In this document: piece after piece, positions 44,534 through 51,736 of the stretch
Numbering within the stretch: the first letter of the stretch is position 1
Layout: the number at the start of each line of letters is the position of its first letter
NCBI GenBank assembly: GCA_024234595.1
Contig: JACKNZ010000020.1
Location: forward strand, 1 to 51,736
Length of the DNA stretch: 51,736 nt
Reading direction: 5' to 3'
Source of the DNA: Moraxellaceae bacterium
GTDB taxonomy: Bacteria; Pseudomonadota; Gammaproteobacteria; Pseudomonadales; Moraxellaceae
Notes under the pieces: model-generated
Seen by the model: the letters and a program-made list of their open reading frames with translations, nothing else
What the model was told of the DNA's origin: nothing
Databases searched by the model: none
Translations under genes and position numbers: made by a program

Positions 44534-47098
44534 TTAAACGTGTTTTTGACCGCAAGATTCAACACAATCTTTGATTGCGCGGGCAAATTCACGTCCTGTC
44601 TGATAACGCTCATCAGCATTTTTAGCTAAGGCTTTATCAATCACAGCACTTAAACAGGGCAGTTGGCTTTCTAAATCGGGACGTTTTTCAAAAATGGGGG
44701 GATGAGGTTCATTAGTGATTTTAAACATCAATGCCGCCATAGAGTCTGCTCTAAAGGGAGCTGTACCTGCCAACATTTGATAAAACATCACCCCTAAACT
44801 ATACAAGTCCGAGCGACCATCGACTTTTTTGCCAGCTAATTGCTCAGGAGACATATAAGTTGGTGTACCCAATACTGTTCCAGTTTTGGTTTTGCTAGAG
44901 TCGGTAATACGCGCAATACCAAAGTCGGTAATTTTGACTTCGCTATTGTCGGGGTTATACATAATATTGGCAGGTTTAATATCACGATGAACGATATTAA
45001 ATTGATGAGCATAATCTAATGCCAAAGCCGATTTATGAATAATGTTTATCACTTTGGGCAAGGGCAACAAATTATCATATTTGGTATAGCGGGCAAGGTC
45101 GTGGCCTTTCAAAAACTCCATCGCAATATAGGCTAAGTCGTGTTCTTCACCTGCATCATAAATAGTGACAATATTGGGATGATTGAGGCGACCAGCTGTT
45201 TCTGCTTCGCGGAAAAAGCGTTCTTTAACTTCTTCTAATTCGTCGGCTTCAAATTCTTCTTTTAAAGCCATGGTTTTAATTGCAACCACGCGGTTAATTT
45301 TGGGGTCTTTACCCAAATACACCACACCCATCGCACCTTTGCCGAGTTCTTTTTCGACCTGATAACGGCCAAGCATTGGTTTTTCGTCGCTATTAGGGTC
45401 TAAAATCATGGTGGAGTTAGTGGCAGAGCTACTGCTACCACCCAAAATAACCGTTTCTTCGAGTTTTTTGGCGCGTGCTAGTTTATCTTTGAGGTCTCTA
45501 AAGTCAGGGGCAAAATCAGCCATGTACTGATACACCGAAATTGCCTTATTAAACTGACGCTTACGCTCATAATCTAGTGCTAAGTTATACATCACATCTA
45601 AAATAGATTCGTCGCGTGGACATTGACGGAATTTTTCAAAGGCCATATCGAGTTGGCCTTGTTGTTGTAAGGCCAAACCCAACATACGGTTAGATTCTGA
45701 AGATTTCTCGTCTGAGCGTAATTTGGCTTTTTCGGTCACTAAATAATGTTTGGTAGTCAGTAACACATGACCTGTAATCACTAAGACCGCAGGTAACATC
45801 AAGGGAACCCAAATGCCAGAGCTAGTCATTAGGGCAAAGTGAGCCACAAATAAACTGACCACAAAGGCCAATGATACCATTGCCGCGTGTTTAGCCGATA
45901 AACGTGGCAGTAATACGCATAAATACAGTGTGCCTAACAAAAATAAACCCCAACGTAACAAGCTGCTCCACTCAGGCACAATAAAAAAGTTTTGGTTTAA
46001 AATGCTGGCAACGTTATGTGCCAAAATTAACACAGGCTCCATTTTGGGCGAGATAGGCGTGACTTGTGGTGAACCTAGGCCATAAGCGGTTGGGCCAATA
46101 ATAACGATTTTGTCTTTGTATTTATCAACTGGGATTTTGCCACTGACCACATCATAAAAAGAATCAACTCTAAAAGGTGAGGCATCGTGAACATCGCCAT
46201 AATAAAAGGTACGCATTTGCGAAAAGGCATCAGTTTTGATGTTGATTTTGCCCAGTTGCACACTTTCGCCTAAATTAACTTTAATGTCTTTGGCATCTAA
46301 ATTAAGACTTTTGGCTGCCAACATTAAGGCCAACGAAGGGTACAAATCACCGTCATAACTCACGACAAGCGGCTCGGTACGTACTCCACCATCGTTATCA
46401 GGGTTATAACTTAAATGGCCTAATAAAGCGGCACTTTCACCTAATACTGGAATGGGTGGAACAGCCAAGTTGGTTTCGGGCGGTAGCATATTAAGCGTGG
46501 CTGCATCGACATTATCACGAATATTCTCGGGGCTAATATGATGTTTAGTCACATAATCAGGCAGTTTGGTATCGGCACGGCCTTGCATCTCACCTAAAAC
46601 AAATTGCATGGGCAGTACCACATTTTTTGCCGCTGCCATACTGTCAGCGAGTTGCTGATCGGTATTAAGTGTCGATTCTGCCTCGGCTAATTTCATGCCT
46701 AATTCACCAATGGCATTATTATCGGTCATTGAGGCAAGGTTTTGATTATAAAAATCATTTAATTCACGAATCGACTTTAAACCAGCATCAATTTGCGGCT
46801 CAGACAAAAAGATAGGCACACCAACCGCTTTAGCACCACCTTGATTTAAACCTGCAATCATTTGGGCTAAATAGCTGCGAGGCCACGGCCAACGACCAAT
46901 ATTTTCAATACTCTCATCATCAATGGCAATAACGGCAACTTTGTCGCCTGCGTCATGCACACTCGATTTAACGCCGACATCGTAGGCATTACGTTCGATA
47001 TTTTCGAGAAGAGGGGAAGAAGACAGTGCTGCCATGACACCAGCAATGACGAGGCCAACCACCCAGTCACTTTTCCACGAGAAAGATATTTTGGCCAT
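44534..47098 (-). CDS. CHASE2-domain membrane Ser/Thr protein kinase
   Basis: An 854-residue transmembrane kinase. An N-terminal helix leads into a periplasmic CHASE2 sensor (about 30-370, with VAVIAIDDESIENIGRWPWP). Three hydrophobic segments (about 380-455) return the chain to the cytoplasm. A TPR-like stretch (about 475-540) precedes a Hanks-type kinase: LGKGAMGVVYLG, catalytic IVHRDIKPANIM, KITDFGIARI, TYMSPEQLAG. All catalytic residues are present. It is the first gene of the kinase-PP2C-CpoB operon. The CHASE2 ligand is unknown. Confidence 0.94.
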   Translation of the reverse strand: MAKISFSWKSDWVVGLVIAGVMAALSSSPLLENIERNAYDVGVKSSVHDAGDKVAVIAIDDESIENIGRWPWPRSYLAQMIAGLNQGGAKAVGVPIFLSEPQIDAGLKSIRELNDFYNQNLASMTDNNAIGELGMKLAEAESTLNTDQQLADSMAAAKNVVLPMQFVLGEMQGRADTKLPDYVTKHHISPENIRDNVDAATLNMLPPETNLAVPPIPVLGESAALLGHLSYNPDNDGGVRTEPLVVSYDGDLYPSLALMLAAKSLNLDAKDIKVNLGESVQLGKINIKTDAFSQMRTFYYGDVHDASPFRVDSFYDVVSGKIPVDKYKDKIVIIGPTAYGLGSPQVTPISPKMEPVLILAHNVASILNQNFFIVPEWSSLLRWGLFLLGTLYLCVLLPRLSAKHAAMVSLAFVVSLFVAHFALMTSSGIWVPLMLPAVLVITGHVLLTTKHYLVTEKAKLRSDEKSSESNRMLGLALQQQGQLDMAFEKFRQCPRDESILDVMYNLALDYERKRQFNKAISVYQYMADFAPDFRDLKDKLARAKKLEETVILGGSSSSATNSTMILDPNSDEKPMLGRYQVEKELGKGAMGVVYLGKDPKINRVVAIKTMALKEEFEADELEEVKERFFREAETAGRLNHPNIVTIYDAGEEHDLAYIAMEFLKGHDLARYTKYDNLLPLPKVINIIHKSALALDYAHQFNIVHRDIKPANIMYNPDNSEVKITDFGIARITDSSKTKTGTVLGTPTYMSPEQLAGKKVDGRSDLYSLGVMFYQMLAGTAPFRADSMAALMFKITNEPHPPIFEKRPDLESQLPCLSAVIDKALAKNADERYQTGREFARAIKDCVESCGQKHV

Positions 47099-47421
47099 TT
47101 GTCGCTAATCCTGCTGCTGATTGAAGAATATCAACGTTAATTGCAATCTTGTCGTTAATATCATCATTTTATTATTGGAGTTTAACTGCCCGATTTTAAC
47201 TATAACTGAGCACCTAGGTATAGTCCTAAGTTGTTCTTATTGTGCAGTAAAGAGCAATTAAAGCGTGGTACTGTGAGAGGGCTGACTAAAATGTTGGAAT
47301 TGTTGTTTTATTGTTCGACAAAAAATGCCAATAGTTGAGTGGTTTTTGGTTATTTTTTGAATCATATAAATATATCAGGACGGATGTATGTATGGCCTAA
47401 GTCCTAAAGAGAGGAGTTGAT
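47099..47421. other. Divergent intergenic region
   Basis: About 320 AT-rich bases between the kinase start and the small gene at 47422. A strong ribosome site (AGAGAGGAG) precedes 47422. No clear consensus promoter, repeat or RNA structure could be supported; a weak AT-rich -10-like patch (CATATAAATATA) is at about 47363-47376. Confidence 0.4.
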
Positions 47422-47667
47422 ATGTCAACTGTCAGGGTGGCTGCACCCCGTTATAGTGATGAGGAATTGGCATTACAAACGAATTTGTATATTGCTTTGC
47501 GTCGAGCCAGTGGCCGAGTGATTGATTTAGTGTGGTTTAGACAAAATCAAGAATATGCGCGCGCAGTATTGGAATATGCCGATACCATGACTGACCGCGA
47601 TGTTAAAGAATCGGCTCGCCGTTTACGTCTGACACAATCAAACGATATAGCAGCGAGTAGGGGTTAA
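47422..47667 (+). CDS. Small uncharacterised basic protein
   Basis: An 81-residue soluble protein reading RYSDEELALQTNLYIALRRA and later RDVKESARRLRLTQSND. It is helix-rich with many Arg residues and has no signal peptide. A good AGAGAGGAG site makes translation likely. Its 3' end overlaps the fau 3' end by 30 bases in convergent orientation. I do not recognise the family. Confidence 0.6.
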   Translation: MSTVRVAAPRYSDEELALQTNLYIALRRASGRVIDLVWFRQNQEYARAVLEYADTMTDRDVKESARRLRLTQSNDIAASRG

Positions 47668-48219
47668 CACCGCGTTAAGTGTTATATCCCACGGAGCAGC
47701 TTCAAGCGCAGTGAGCTGCTGACAATCGTGGGCAATGCCTAGTTTATATACTTGGCTAAATTTTTTTTTAGCCAAACTTCTATCATAAAACCCACCACCC
47801 ATCCCCAAACGATGGCCATATTTATCAAATCCCACCAACGGCAAGCAAACTAAGTCTAATTGATGAATAAATAACCGTGGTTGATGCTTAGGCTCTTTAA
47901 AACCAAAACGATGCTTGTGCAAACGAGTATTATGTTTAATTTGTACAAAGCCCAACTCTTGATTAGGAAAGCGTTGTAACACAGGTAAATAGCAATGCTT
48001 TTTTAGTTTGAGAGCCAGTTTTATCAATAACTGTGGATTAAGTTCGCCATCACTCGCCTGATAAAAGGCAATGCGTTTAGCGCGCTTAAAAATTAAAAGA
48101 CGCGCAAAGCGGAGTGTAATTTGTTGACTAGCTTGTTGTTGTTGATAAGGAGAGAGTTGACGACGAGCTTGCCGCAATTGACGACGTAGCTGTTGGCGTT
48201 GAACTAATGTATCAGACAT
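47638..48219 (-). CDS. fau: 5-formyltetrahydrofolate cyclo-ligase
   Basis: This enzyme (YgfA) uses ATP to turn 5-formyl-THF into 5,10-methenyl-THF. The 193-residue protein has the basic start RQQLRRQLRQARRQLSPYQ, KHCYLPVLQ, LVCLPLVGFDKYGHRLGMGGG (ATP/folate site) and GFYDRSL. The frame opens at 48279, but the extra 20 residues are encoded by 6S RNA sequence, so ATG 48219 is the true start. The order fau-6S-zapA is conserved in gammaproteobacteria. Confidence 0.92.
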   Translation of the reverse strand: MSDTLVQRQQLRRQLRQARRQLSPYQQQQASQQITLRFARLLIFKRAKRIAFYQASDGELNPQLLIKLALKLKKHCYLPVLQRFPNQELGFVQIKHNTRLHKHRFGFKEPKHQPRLFIHQLDLVCLPLVGFDKYGHRLGMGGGFYDRSLAKKKFSQVYKLGIAHDCQQLTALEAAPWDITLNAVLTPTRCYIV

Positions 48220-48228
48220 CACAAAAAG

Positions 48229-48425
48229 GGGACTCCAAAGTGCCGCTATCCATCTAGACCCTTGAACCCAGAGGTTCAAGGTGGAAAAGAGTATGCCGCT
48301 TTAGGCTTTCTGAACCAGAGGTTTTGCAACTTGGCAGACCTGCACACCACAGACAATACGTCATTTCCGAAAAGAAAATTATCGGCTCAGGGGACGCGAT
48401 AGATTGGCGCACACTCCAGAGATGT
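48229..48425 (-). ncRNA. ssrS: 6S RNA
   Basis: A roughly 197-base RNA between zapA and fau, its conserved place. The 5' CUCUGGAGUG pairs fully with the 3' CACUUUGGAG as the closing stem. The 5' side has the conserved GUCCCCUGAGCCGAUAAUUU and the 3' side has CACCUUGAACCUCUGGGUUC. The large central bubble would mimic an open promoter and hold sigma-70 RNA polymerase in stationary phase. A promoter with TATACT ends one turn upstream, and fau begins ten bases after the 3' end. Confidence 0.93.
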
Positions 48426-48429
48426 TTTT

Positions 48430-48457
48430 AGTATATCGAACTCATCATAAGATGCAA
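48430..48457 (-). promoter_or_regulatory. Promoter of 6S RNA
   Basis: On the minus strand: -35 TTGCAT (48457-48452), 16-bp spacer, -10 TATACT (48435-48430). Start predicted at about 48423-48425, matching the 5' end of the RNA fold. Confidence 0.78.
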
Positions 48458-48541
48458 GCATTACGCTTTTTCTGTTACATTTTTGCGAGATGTTTGAGCA
48501 AAAACACAGCAAAAACCTTTTTTTTCAGTTGCTTAGCTTTA

Positions 48542-48826
48542 TTACGCCAACGCCTTATCAATTTTACCTGTGAGCATTTGTAAGGCTTGACCCATTTTTT
48601 GAGCCATGTCATTTTGTTTTTTGTTTTCAAAAAGCTCATGGCAAATATTAAGTGCTGCCAATACCGCTACTCGTTCGGCTTCTAGGCCACGCGCAGCTTG
48701 ACGAATTTCTTTCATTTTTTCATCAAGATATTTAGCCGCTTGTTTGAGTGTTTCTTGTTCGCTAGTTGGTGCTTCAATACGATAACTTTTGTCAAAAATC
48801 ATCACGTCAATGGCTTGAGTGGACAT
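48542..48826 (-). CDS. zapA: Cell division protein ZapA
   Basis: A 94-residue protein that crosslinks FtsZ filaments. The N-terminal DNA reads VMIFDKSYRIEAPTSEQETL, followed by AAKYLDEKMKEIR and a C-terminal coiled coil. Typical length. It is followed downstream by 6S RNA and fau, and preceded by the coiled-coil ZapB-like gene 27 bases upstream. Confidence 0.93.
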   Translation of the reverse strand: MSTQAIDVMIFDKSYRIEAPTSEQETLKQAAKYLDEKMKEIRQAARGLEAERVAVLAALNICHELFENKKQNDMAQKMGQALQMLTGKIDKALA

Positions 48827-48853
48827 AAGTGGATTCCTTAAATTATTATTCGG

Positions 48854-49261
48854 TCAAGTTTCAGGGCTTTCTAAGGCTTTTAGGCGCAAAATAATCGCTT
48901 CGACGCGAGCACGAGCATGGTCGTTTTTACGACTAAGCTCTTCTTTTTCGGCCATCAGTTTATTGCGTTCTGCTTGCCAAGCGGCTTCTTTTTCTTTTAA
49001 TTGTTGAGTATCGCCACTGGCTTGTTTCAGCTGCTGATTTTCGACCTTTAAGGCATCTAATTGCGCTTGCAATTGACGTGTGTCAACATTGGCTTGTTTA
49101 AGTTGCTGGTTTTCGGCACTCAATGCCTGTAACTGCGCTTGTAATTGGCGAGTATCACCGCTGTTTTGTTTAAGACTCTGATTCTCGGCACTGAGTGCTT
49201 GAACCTTTTGAATGAGGCTGTCGATGCGCGAATTTAACGCGCGAAAATCTTGTTCTAGCAT
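48854..49261 (-). CDS. ZapB-like / TIGR02449-type coiled-coil protein, expanded
   Basis: A 135-residue protein that is coiled coil nearly throughout. In pseudomonads a short (about 70-residue) coiled-coil protein of the TIGR02449 type sits upstream of zapA; here it is almost twice as long because of three 24-residue repeats (about 21-92), each like QALSAENQQLKQ...DTRQLQAQL. A role alongside ZapA at the division site is inferred from position and structure. It diverges from ygfB over 77 bases. Confidence 0.75.
   Translation of the reverse strand: MLEQDFRALNSRIDSLIQKVQALSAENQSLKQNSGDTRQLQAQLQALSAENQQLKQANVDTRQLQAQLDALKVENQQLKQASGDTQQLKEKEAAWQAERNKLMAEKEELSRKNDHARARVEAIILRLKALESPET
48986..49201 (-). 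repeat. Three tandem 72-bp in-frame repeats in the ZapB-like gene
   Basis: Units encode residues 21-44, 45-68 and 69-92. They keep ALSAENQ/ALKVENQ, LKQ and DTRQLQAQ at the same places, and at DNA level share long stretches such as the CTGATTTTC/CTGGTTTTC blocks. In-frame duplication lengthened the coiled coil. Confidence 0.85.
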
Positions 49262-49338
49262 TTTTTTGTCGCACTACATGAGTTTGACGGCTAATATAGC
49301 AATAACTAAATTAACCGTGGTCAATGTGAGAGTTTATT

Positions 49339-49920
49339 ATGCACCCAGTTGCTACCGTTCCCAGTTTGCAATCGTTGCAACATATGTTACAAGATTTGCA
49401 GTTAGTGGTCACTGCCAGCGAAATGCACGGTTTTATTTCGGGTTTGTTAGCGGCTGGTGTGCGCCTTAATAAACAACAACTGATTAAATTGTTGGAGGCA
49501 CATACCGAAACCGACCAAGCCTTTGATGATGCACTGATTGCGAGTGTATGGCAAATACAATTAGCAACGCTAGAGGCATTAGGTGCTTCGGAAATAATTT
49601 TTACACCTTTGTTACCCAATGATGATTATACCTTAGAAGAGCGAGTAATTGCTTTGGCTGATTGGTGTCAGGGCTTGTTAGCGGGCTTTGGTTTGGCGGT
49701 GCGCGGTGATGATGCTCGGTTACAAAAAGGCGATATTCAAGAAACACTGCAAGATATTGTTAATATTGTCCATGTTGGCGGTGATTTTGAAACCGAAACC
49801 GAAGAAGACGAAAAAGCCTATATGGAGCTGCATGAGTTTGTGCGTTTTGCCGTGGTGCATTTGTTTGAAGAAATGTCACCACCCGAAGAACATCGTCCGC
49901 AACATGAACAATTACATTAA
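49339..49920 (+). CDS. YgfB/UPF0149 family protein
   Basis: A 193-residue acidic helical protein of the UPF0149 (YgfB/YecA) family: SEMHGFISGLLAAGVRLNKQ near the start and WCQGLLAGFGLA in the middle, with an acidic stretch (ETETEEDEKAY). It sits before pepP and ubiH as in many gammaproteobacteria. In P. aeruginosa YgfB affects ampDh3 and beta-lactam resistance (established there). The C-terminal zinc-binding SEC-C motif of YecA is missing, as is normal for YgfB. Confidence 0.9.
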   Translation: MHPVATVPSLQSLQHMLQDLQLVVTASEMHGFISGLLAAGVRLNKQQLIKLLEAHTETDQAFDDALIASVWQIQLATLEALGASEIIFTPLLPNDDYTLEERVIALADWCQGLLAGFGLAVRGDDARLQKGDIQETLQDIVNIVHVGGDFETETEEDEKAYMELHEFVRFAVVHLFEEMSPPEEHRPQHEQLH

Positions 49921-49934
49921 AAAATTGCGTAAGA

Positions 49935-49979
49935 CTTCGACTCCGCTCAGCCAACACGGTTTCCTGAGCGAAGTCGAAG
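49935..49979. repeat. CTTCGACTCCGCTCAG inverted repeat
   Basis: Perfect 16-base arms (CTTCGACTCCGCTCAG and CTGAGCGAAGTCGAAG) flank 13 bases between ygfB and pepP. The related copy is at 37426-37475. It may end ygfB transcripts or form a stem in a ygfB-pepP mRNA. Confidence 0.88.
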
Positions 49980-50032
49980 GAATAACTAATATACATCAAC
50001 AATCTCTATACTTAATTAAGTAGAGTAAAACC

Positions 50033-51352
50033 ATGCATTCTCTCTTACCAAAACAACAATTTAGTCAACGCCGAAATGCTTTAATGCAATGGATGGGGGC
50101 GGACTCTATTGCCATATTACCTGCCGCACCGCAGCATATTCGTAATCGAGATGCCGATTACCGTTACCGCCAAGACAGTGATTTTTATTATTTATCAGGT
50201 TTTGCCGAACCCGAAGCGGTATTGTGTCTGATTCCTAATCGTCCATTGGGCGAAGTGGTGTTGTTTTGCCGAGAACGAGACAAAGAGCGTGAATTATGGG
50301 ACGGCTATAGGGCAGGATTAGAAGGTGTAATCGAATTATATGGCGCAGATGAGTCGTATCCCATTTCAAAATTAGATGAAATTATGCCGACGCTTATGGA
50401 AGGCAAAAAAAAGCTGTATGTTAATTTGGGTGGTCAAGCCGATTTTGATAATAAAGTGATTCAGTGGCTCAACAGTATTCGTGCCAAAGCCCGTCAAGGT
50501 GCTAAAGCACCTGCCGAATTGCTAATGCTCAATCATTTACTGCATGAGCTTAGACTGTATAAAAGTGCCGAAGAATTAGCCGTCATGCGTAAAGCAGCAA
50601 CCATTAGTGCCAATGCCCATATTAAAGCCATGCAAAAAGCACAAGCAGGTATGTACGAATACGAACTCGAAGCAGAACTGATTTATGAGTTTATGCGTCA
50701 CGGCTGTGTTGCACCTGCTTATAACACCATTGTTGGCTCGGGTCATAATGCTTGTATTTTGCACTACGTTGACAACCGTCGCCAAATGCAAAAAGGGGAT
50801 TTGGTGCTCATTGATGCAGGGGCGGAGCTTGACCATTATGCCGCCGATATTACCCGTACTTTTCCTGTGTCTGGTCGTTTTTCTGATGAGCAAAAAGCTT
50901 TATATGACATTGTGTTAGAGGCGCAACTTGCGGCAATAGCCGAAGTTCATCCCGATAACCATTGGGATAAACCACATACCGTTGCCGTAGAAATTTTGAC
51001 CCAAGGTTTATTAGACTTGGGTTTATTACAAGGTAGTTTAAACGACAATATTGAGCAAGGTTTGTACCGCGACTTTTATATGCACCGAACAGGTCATTGG
51101 TTAGGTATGGATGTCCATGACGTGGGTGATTATAAAGTGGCAGATGAATGGCGACAGTTAGAAGCGGGTATGGTATTAACCATCGAACCAGGTTTGTATA
51201 TTGCGCCTGATAATCACAAGGTGGCTGCCAAATGGCGTGGTATAGGCATTCGTATCGAAGATGATGTGTTAGTGACCAAAACAGGGCATGAAGTGTTAAC
51301 CGATGCTGCGCCTAAATCTGTGATTGATATTGAACAACTGATGAAAGGATAA
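50033..51352 (+). CDS. pepP: Xaa-Pro aminopeptidase PepP
   Basis: A 439-residue dimanganese peptidase that removes N-terminal residues before proline. Metal ligands appear as Asp in LIDAGAELDHY and AADITRTFP, His in MHRTGHWLGMDVHDVG, Glu in TIEPGLYIAP and Glu in GIGIRIEDDVL. The N-terminal creatinase-like domain covers about residues 1-170. Full length and intact. It is followed three bases later by the ubiquinone hydroxylase, the conserved pepP-ubiH order. Confidence 0.96.
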   Translation: MHSLLPKQQFSQRRNALMQWMGADSIAILPAAPQHIRNRDADYRYRQDSDFYYLSGFAEPEAVLCLIPNRPLGEVVLFCRERDKERELWDGYRAGLEGVIELYGADESYPISKLDEIMPTLMEGKKKLYVNLGGQADFDNKVIQWLNSIRAKARQGAKAPAELLMLNHLLHELRLYKSAEELAVMRKAATISANAHIKAMQKAQAGMYEYELEAELIYEFMRHGCVAPAYNTIVGSGHNACILHYVDNRRQMQKGDLVLIDAGAELDHYAADITRTFPVSGRFSDEQKALYDIVLEAQLAAIAEVHPDNHWDKPHTVAVEILTQGLLDLGLLQGSLNDNIEQGLYRDFYMHRTGHWLGMDVHDVGDYKVADEWRQLEAGMVLTIEPGLYIAPDNHKVAAKWRGIGIRIEDDVLVTKTGHEVLTDAAPKSVIDIEQLMKG

Positions 51353-51355
51353 ATT

Positions 51356-51736
51356 GTGCAAGCGGATATTGTGATTGTGGGGGCGGGCATGGTGGGTAGC
51401 TTTTTAGCGGCCTCATTGCAACACCTAAATTTGAACATTGTATTGATAGACAACGCCCTGATTGTCGAGCCAGATAATCAAGCCTCATATCAGCCTCGGG
51501 TATCGGCTTTAACACGCGCCACACAAAATATGTTTAGTCATCTTGGTGCATGGGACTTGGTTAAACAAAAACGTTATGCACCATTTACCAGCATGCAGGT
51601 GCGTGAGCAACATGGACACGGCGAATTGCAGTTTTTGGCCGAAGATGTAGGCGTTAGCCATTTAGGCTGTTTAGTCGAAAATAATATTTTGCAATGGGCA
51701 TTGACGCAATGTGCGTTACAAACATCGGTGCAGTTA
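51356..51736 (+). CDS. UbiH/UbiI-family FAD-dependent ubiquinone hydroxylase, truncated by the window edge
   Basis: The frame starts at GTG 51356 and runs off the window after 127 codons. It shows the FAD-binding GxGxxG fold (ADIVIVGAGMVGSFLAASLQ), PRVSALTRATQNMFSHLGAW and the LGCLVENNILQWAL segment of UbiH/UbiI/VisC enzymes, which hydroxylate ubiquinone precursors. Which ring position it hydroxylates cannot be told from this part. Co-operonic with pepP. Confidence 0.88.
   Translation, partial: MQADIVIVGAGMVGSFLAASLQHLNLNIVLIDNALIVEPDNQASYQPRVSALTRATQNMFSHLGAWDLVKQKRYAPFTSMQVREQHGHGELQFLAEDVGVSHLGCLVENNILQWALTQCALQTSVQL

Noticed and set aside
48220..48279. Longer start for fau
   Set aside because: The added residues come from the 3' end of 6S RNA.

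Overview
The window looks like a chromosomal piece of a low-to-mid GC gammaproteobacterium of the order Pseudomonadales, probably Moraxellaceae-like (inference). The order dksA-gluQ-cbrX-cbrA-cbrB, the order M48 protease / TusA-like protein / bcp / gcvR (as around PA1005-PA1009 of Pseudomonas aeruginosa), the queE-queC pair downstream of cpoB, and the run fau-6S RNA-zapA-zapB-like-ygfB-pepP-ubiH all fit that group. No rRNA or tRNA gene was seen.

Layout. 0-8.3 kb: a flavodoxin-fold oxidoreductase, the CbrXAB carbon/nitrogen regulators, gluQ, dksA, a Rieske protein and a PfkB kinase; a 13-copy heptanucleotide repeat sits between gluQ and cbrX. 8.7-18.6 kb: a tightly overlapping minus-strand operon for what looks like an undescribed lipid pathway with export. 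It encodes a LolA-like protein, a beta-barrel/HMG-CoA-reductase-like/APH-kinase chimera, a rifampicin-phosphotransferase-like dikinase, a GNAT-like protein, an OleC-like AMP ligase, a CDP-alcohol phosphatidyltransferase and a CarS-like CDP-archaeol synthase homologue. 18.7-22.7 kb: mazG, then moaA-orf-moaB-moeA for molybdopterin.

22.7-35.5 kb is an accessory defence island: an orphan CRISPR repeat, a VapBC-like toxin-antitoxin pair, a very long and irregular CRISPR array with a decayed toxin copy and an IS5-family transposase remnant inside it, then cas6f, cas5fv, cas7fv, cas2-3 and cas1. The lack of cas8f and the presence of variant Cas7/Cas5 proteins identify type I-F2 (I-Fv, minimal Cascade, as in Shewanella putrefaciens CN-32). 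The distal end of the array has textbook 28-nt repeats and 32-nt spacers. The other ~4.8 kb does not, and may be biologically decayed or an assembly/synthetic artefact.

35.6-39.9 kb: BepA-like protease, TusA-like protein, bcp, gcvR, queC and queE. 39.9-42.9 kb: an accessory insert between cpoB and queE with a DUF1566-type protein, BrnTA and several dispersed palindromic repeats. 42.9-47.1 kb: a CHASE2 Ser/Thr kinase, PP2C phosphatase and CpoB-like operon. 47.4-51.7 kb: the fau/6S/zapA region and pepP-ubiH, running off the right edge.

Two genes (mazG and the dikinase) are each broken by a single extra A in an A-run, and one operon gene is a chimera of two truncated proteins. Sequence or assembly error must therefore be considered alongside real decay.
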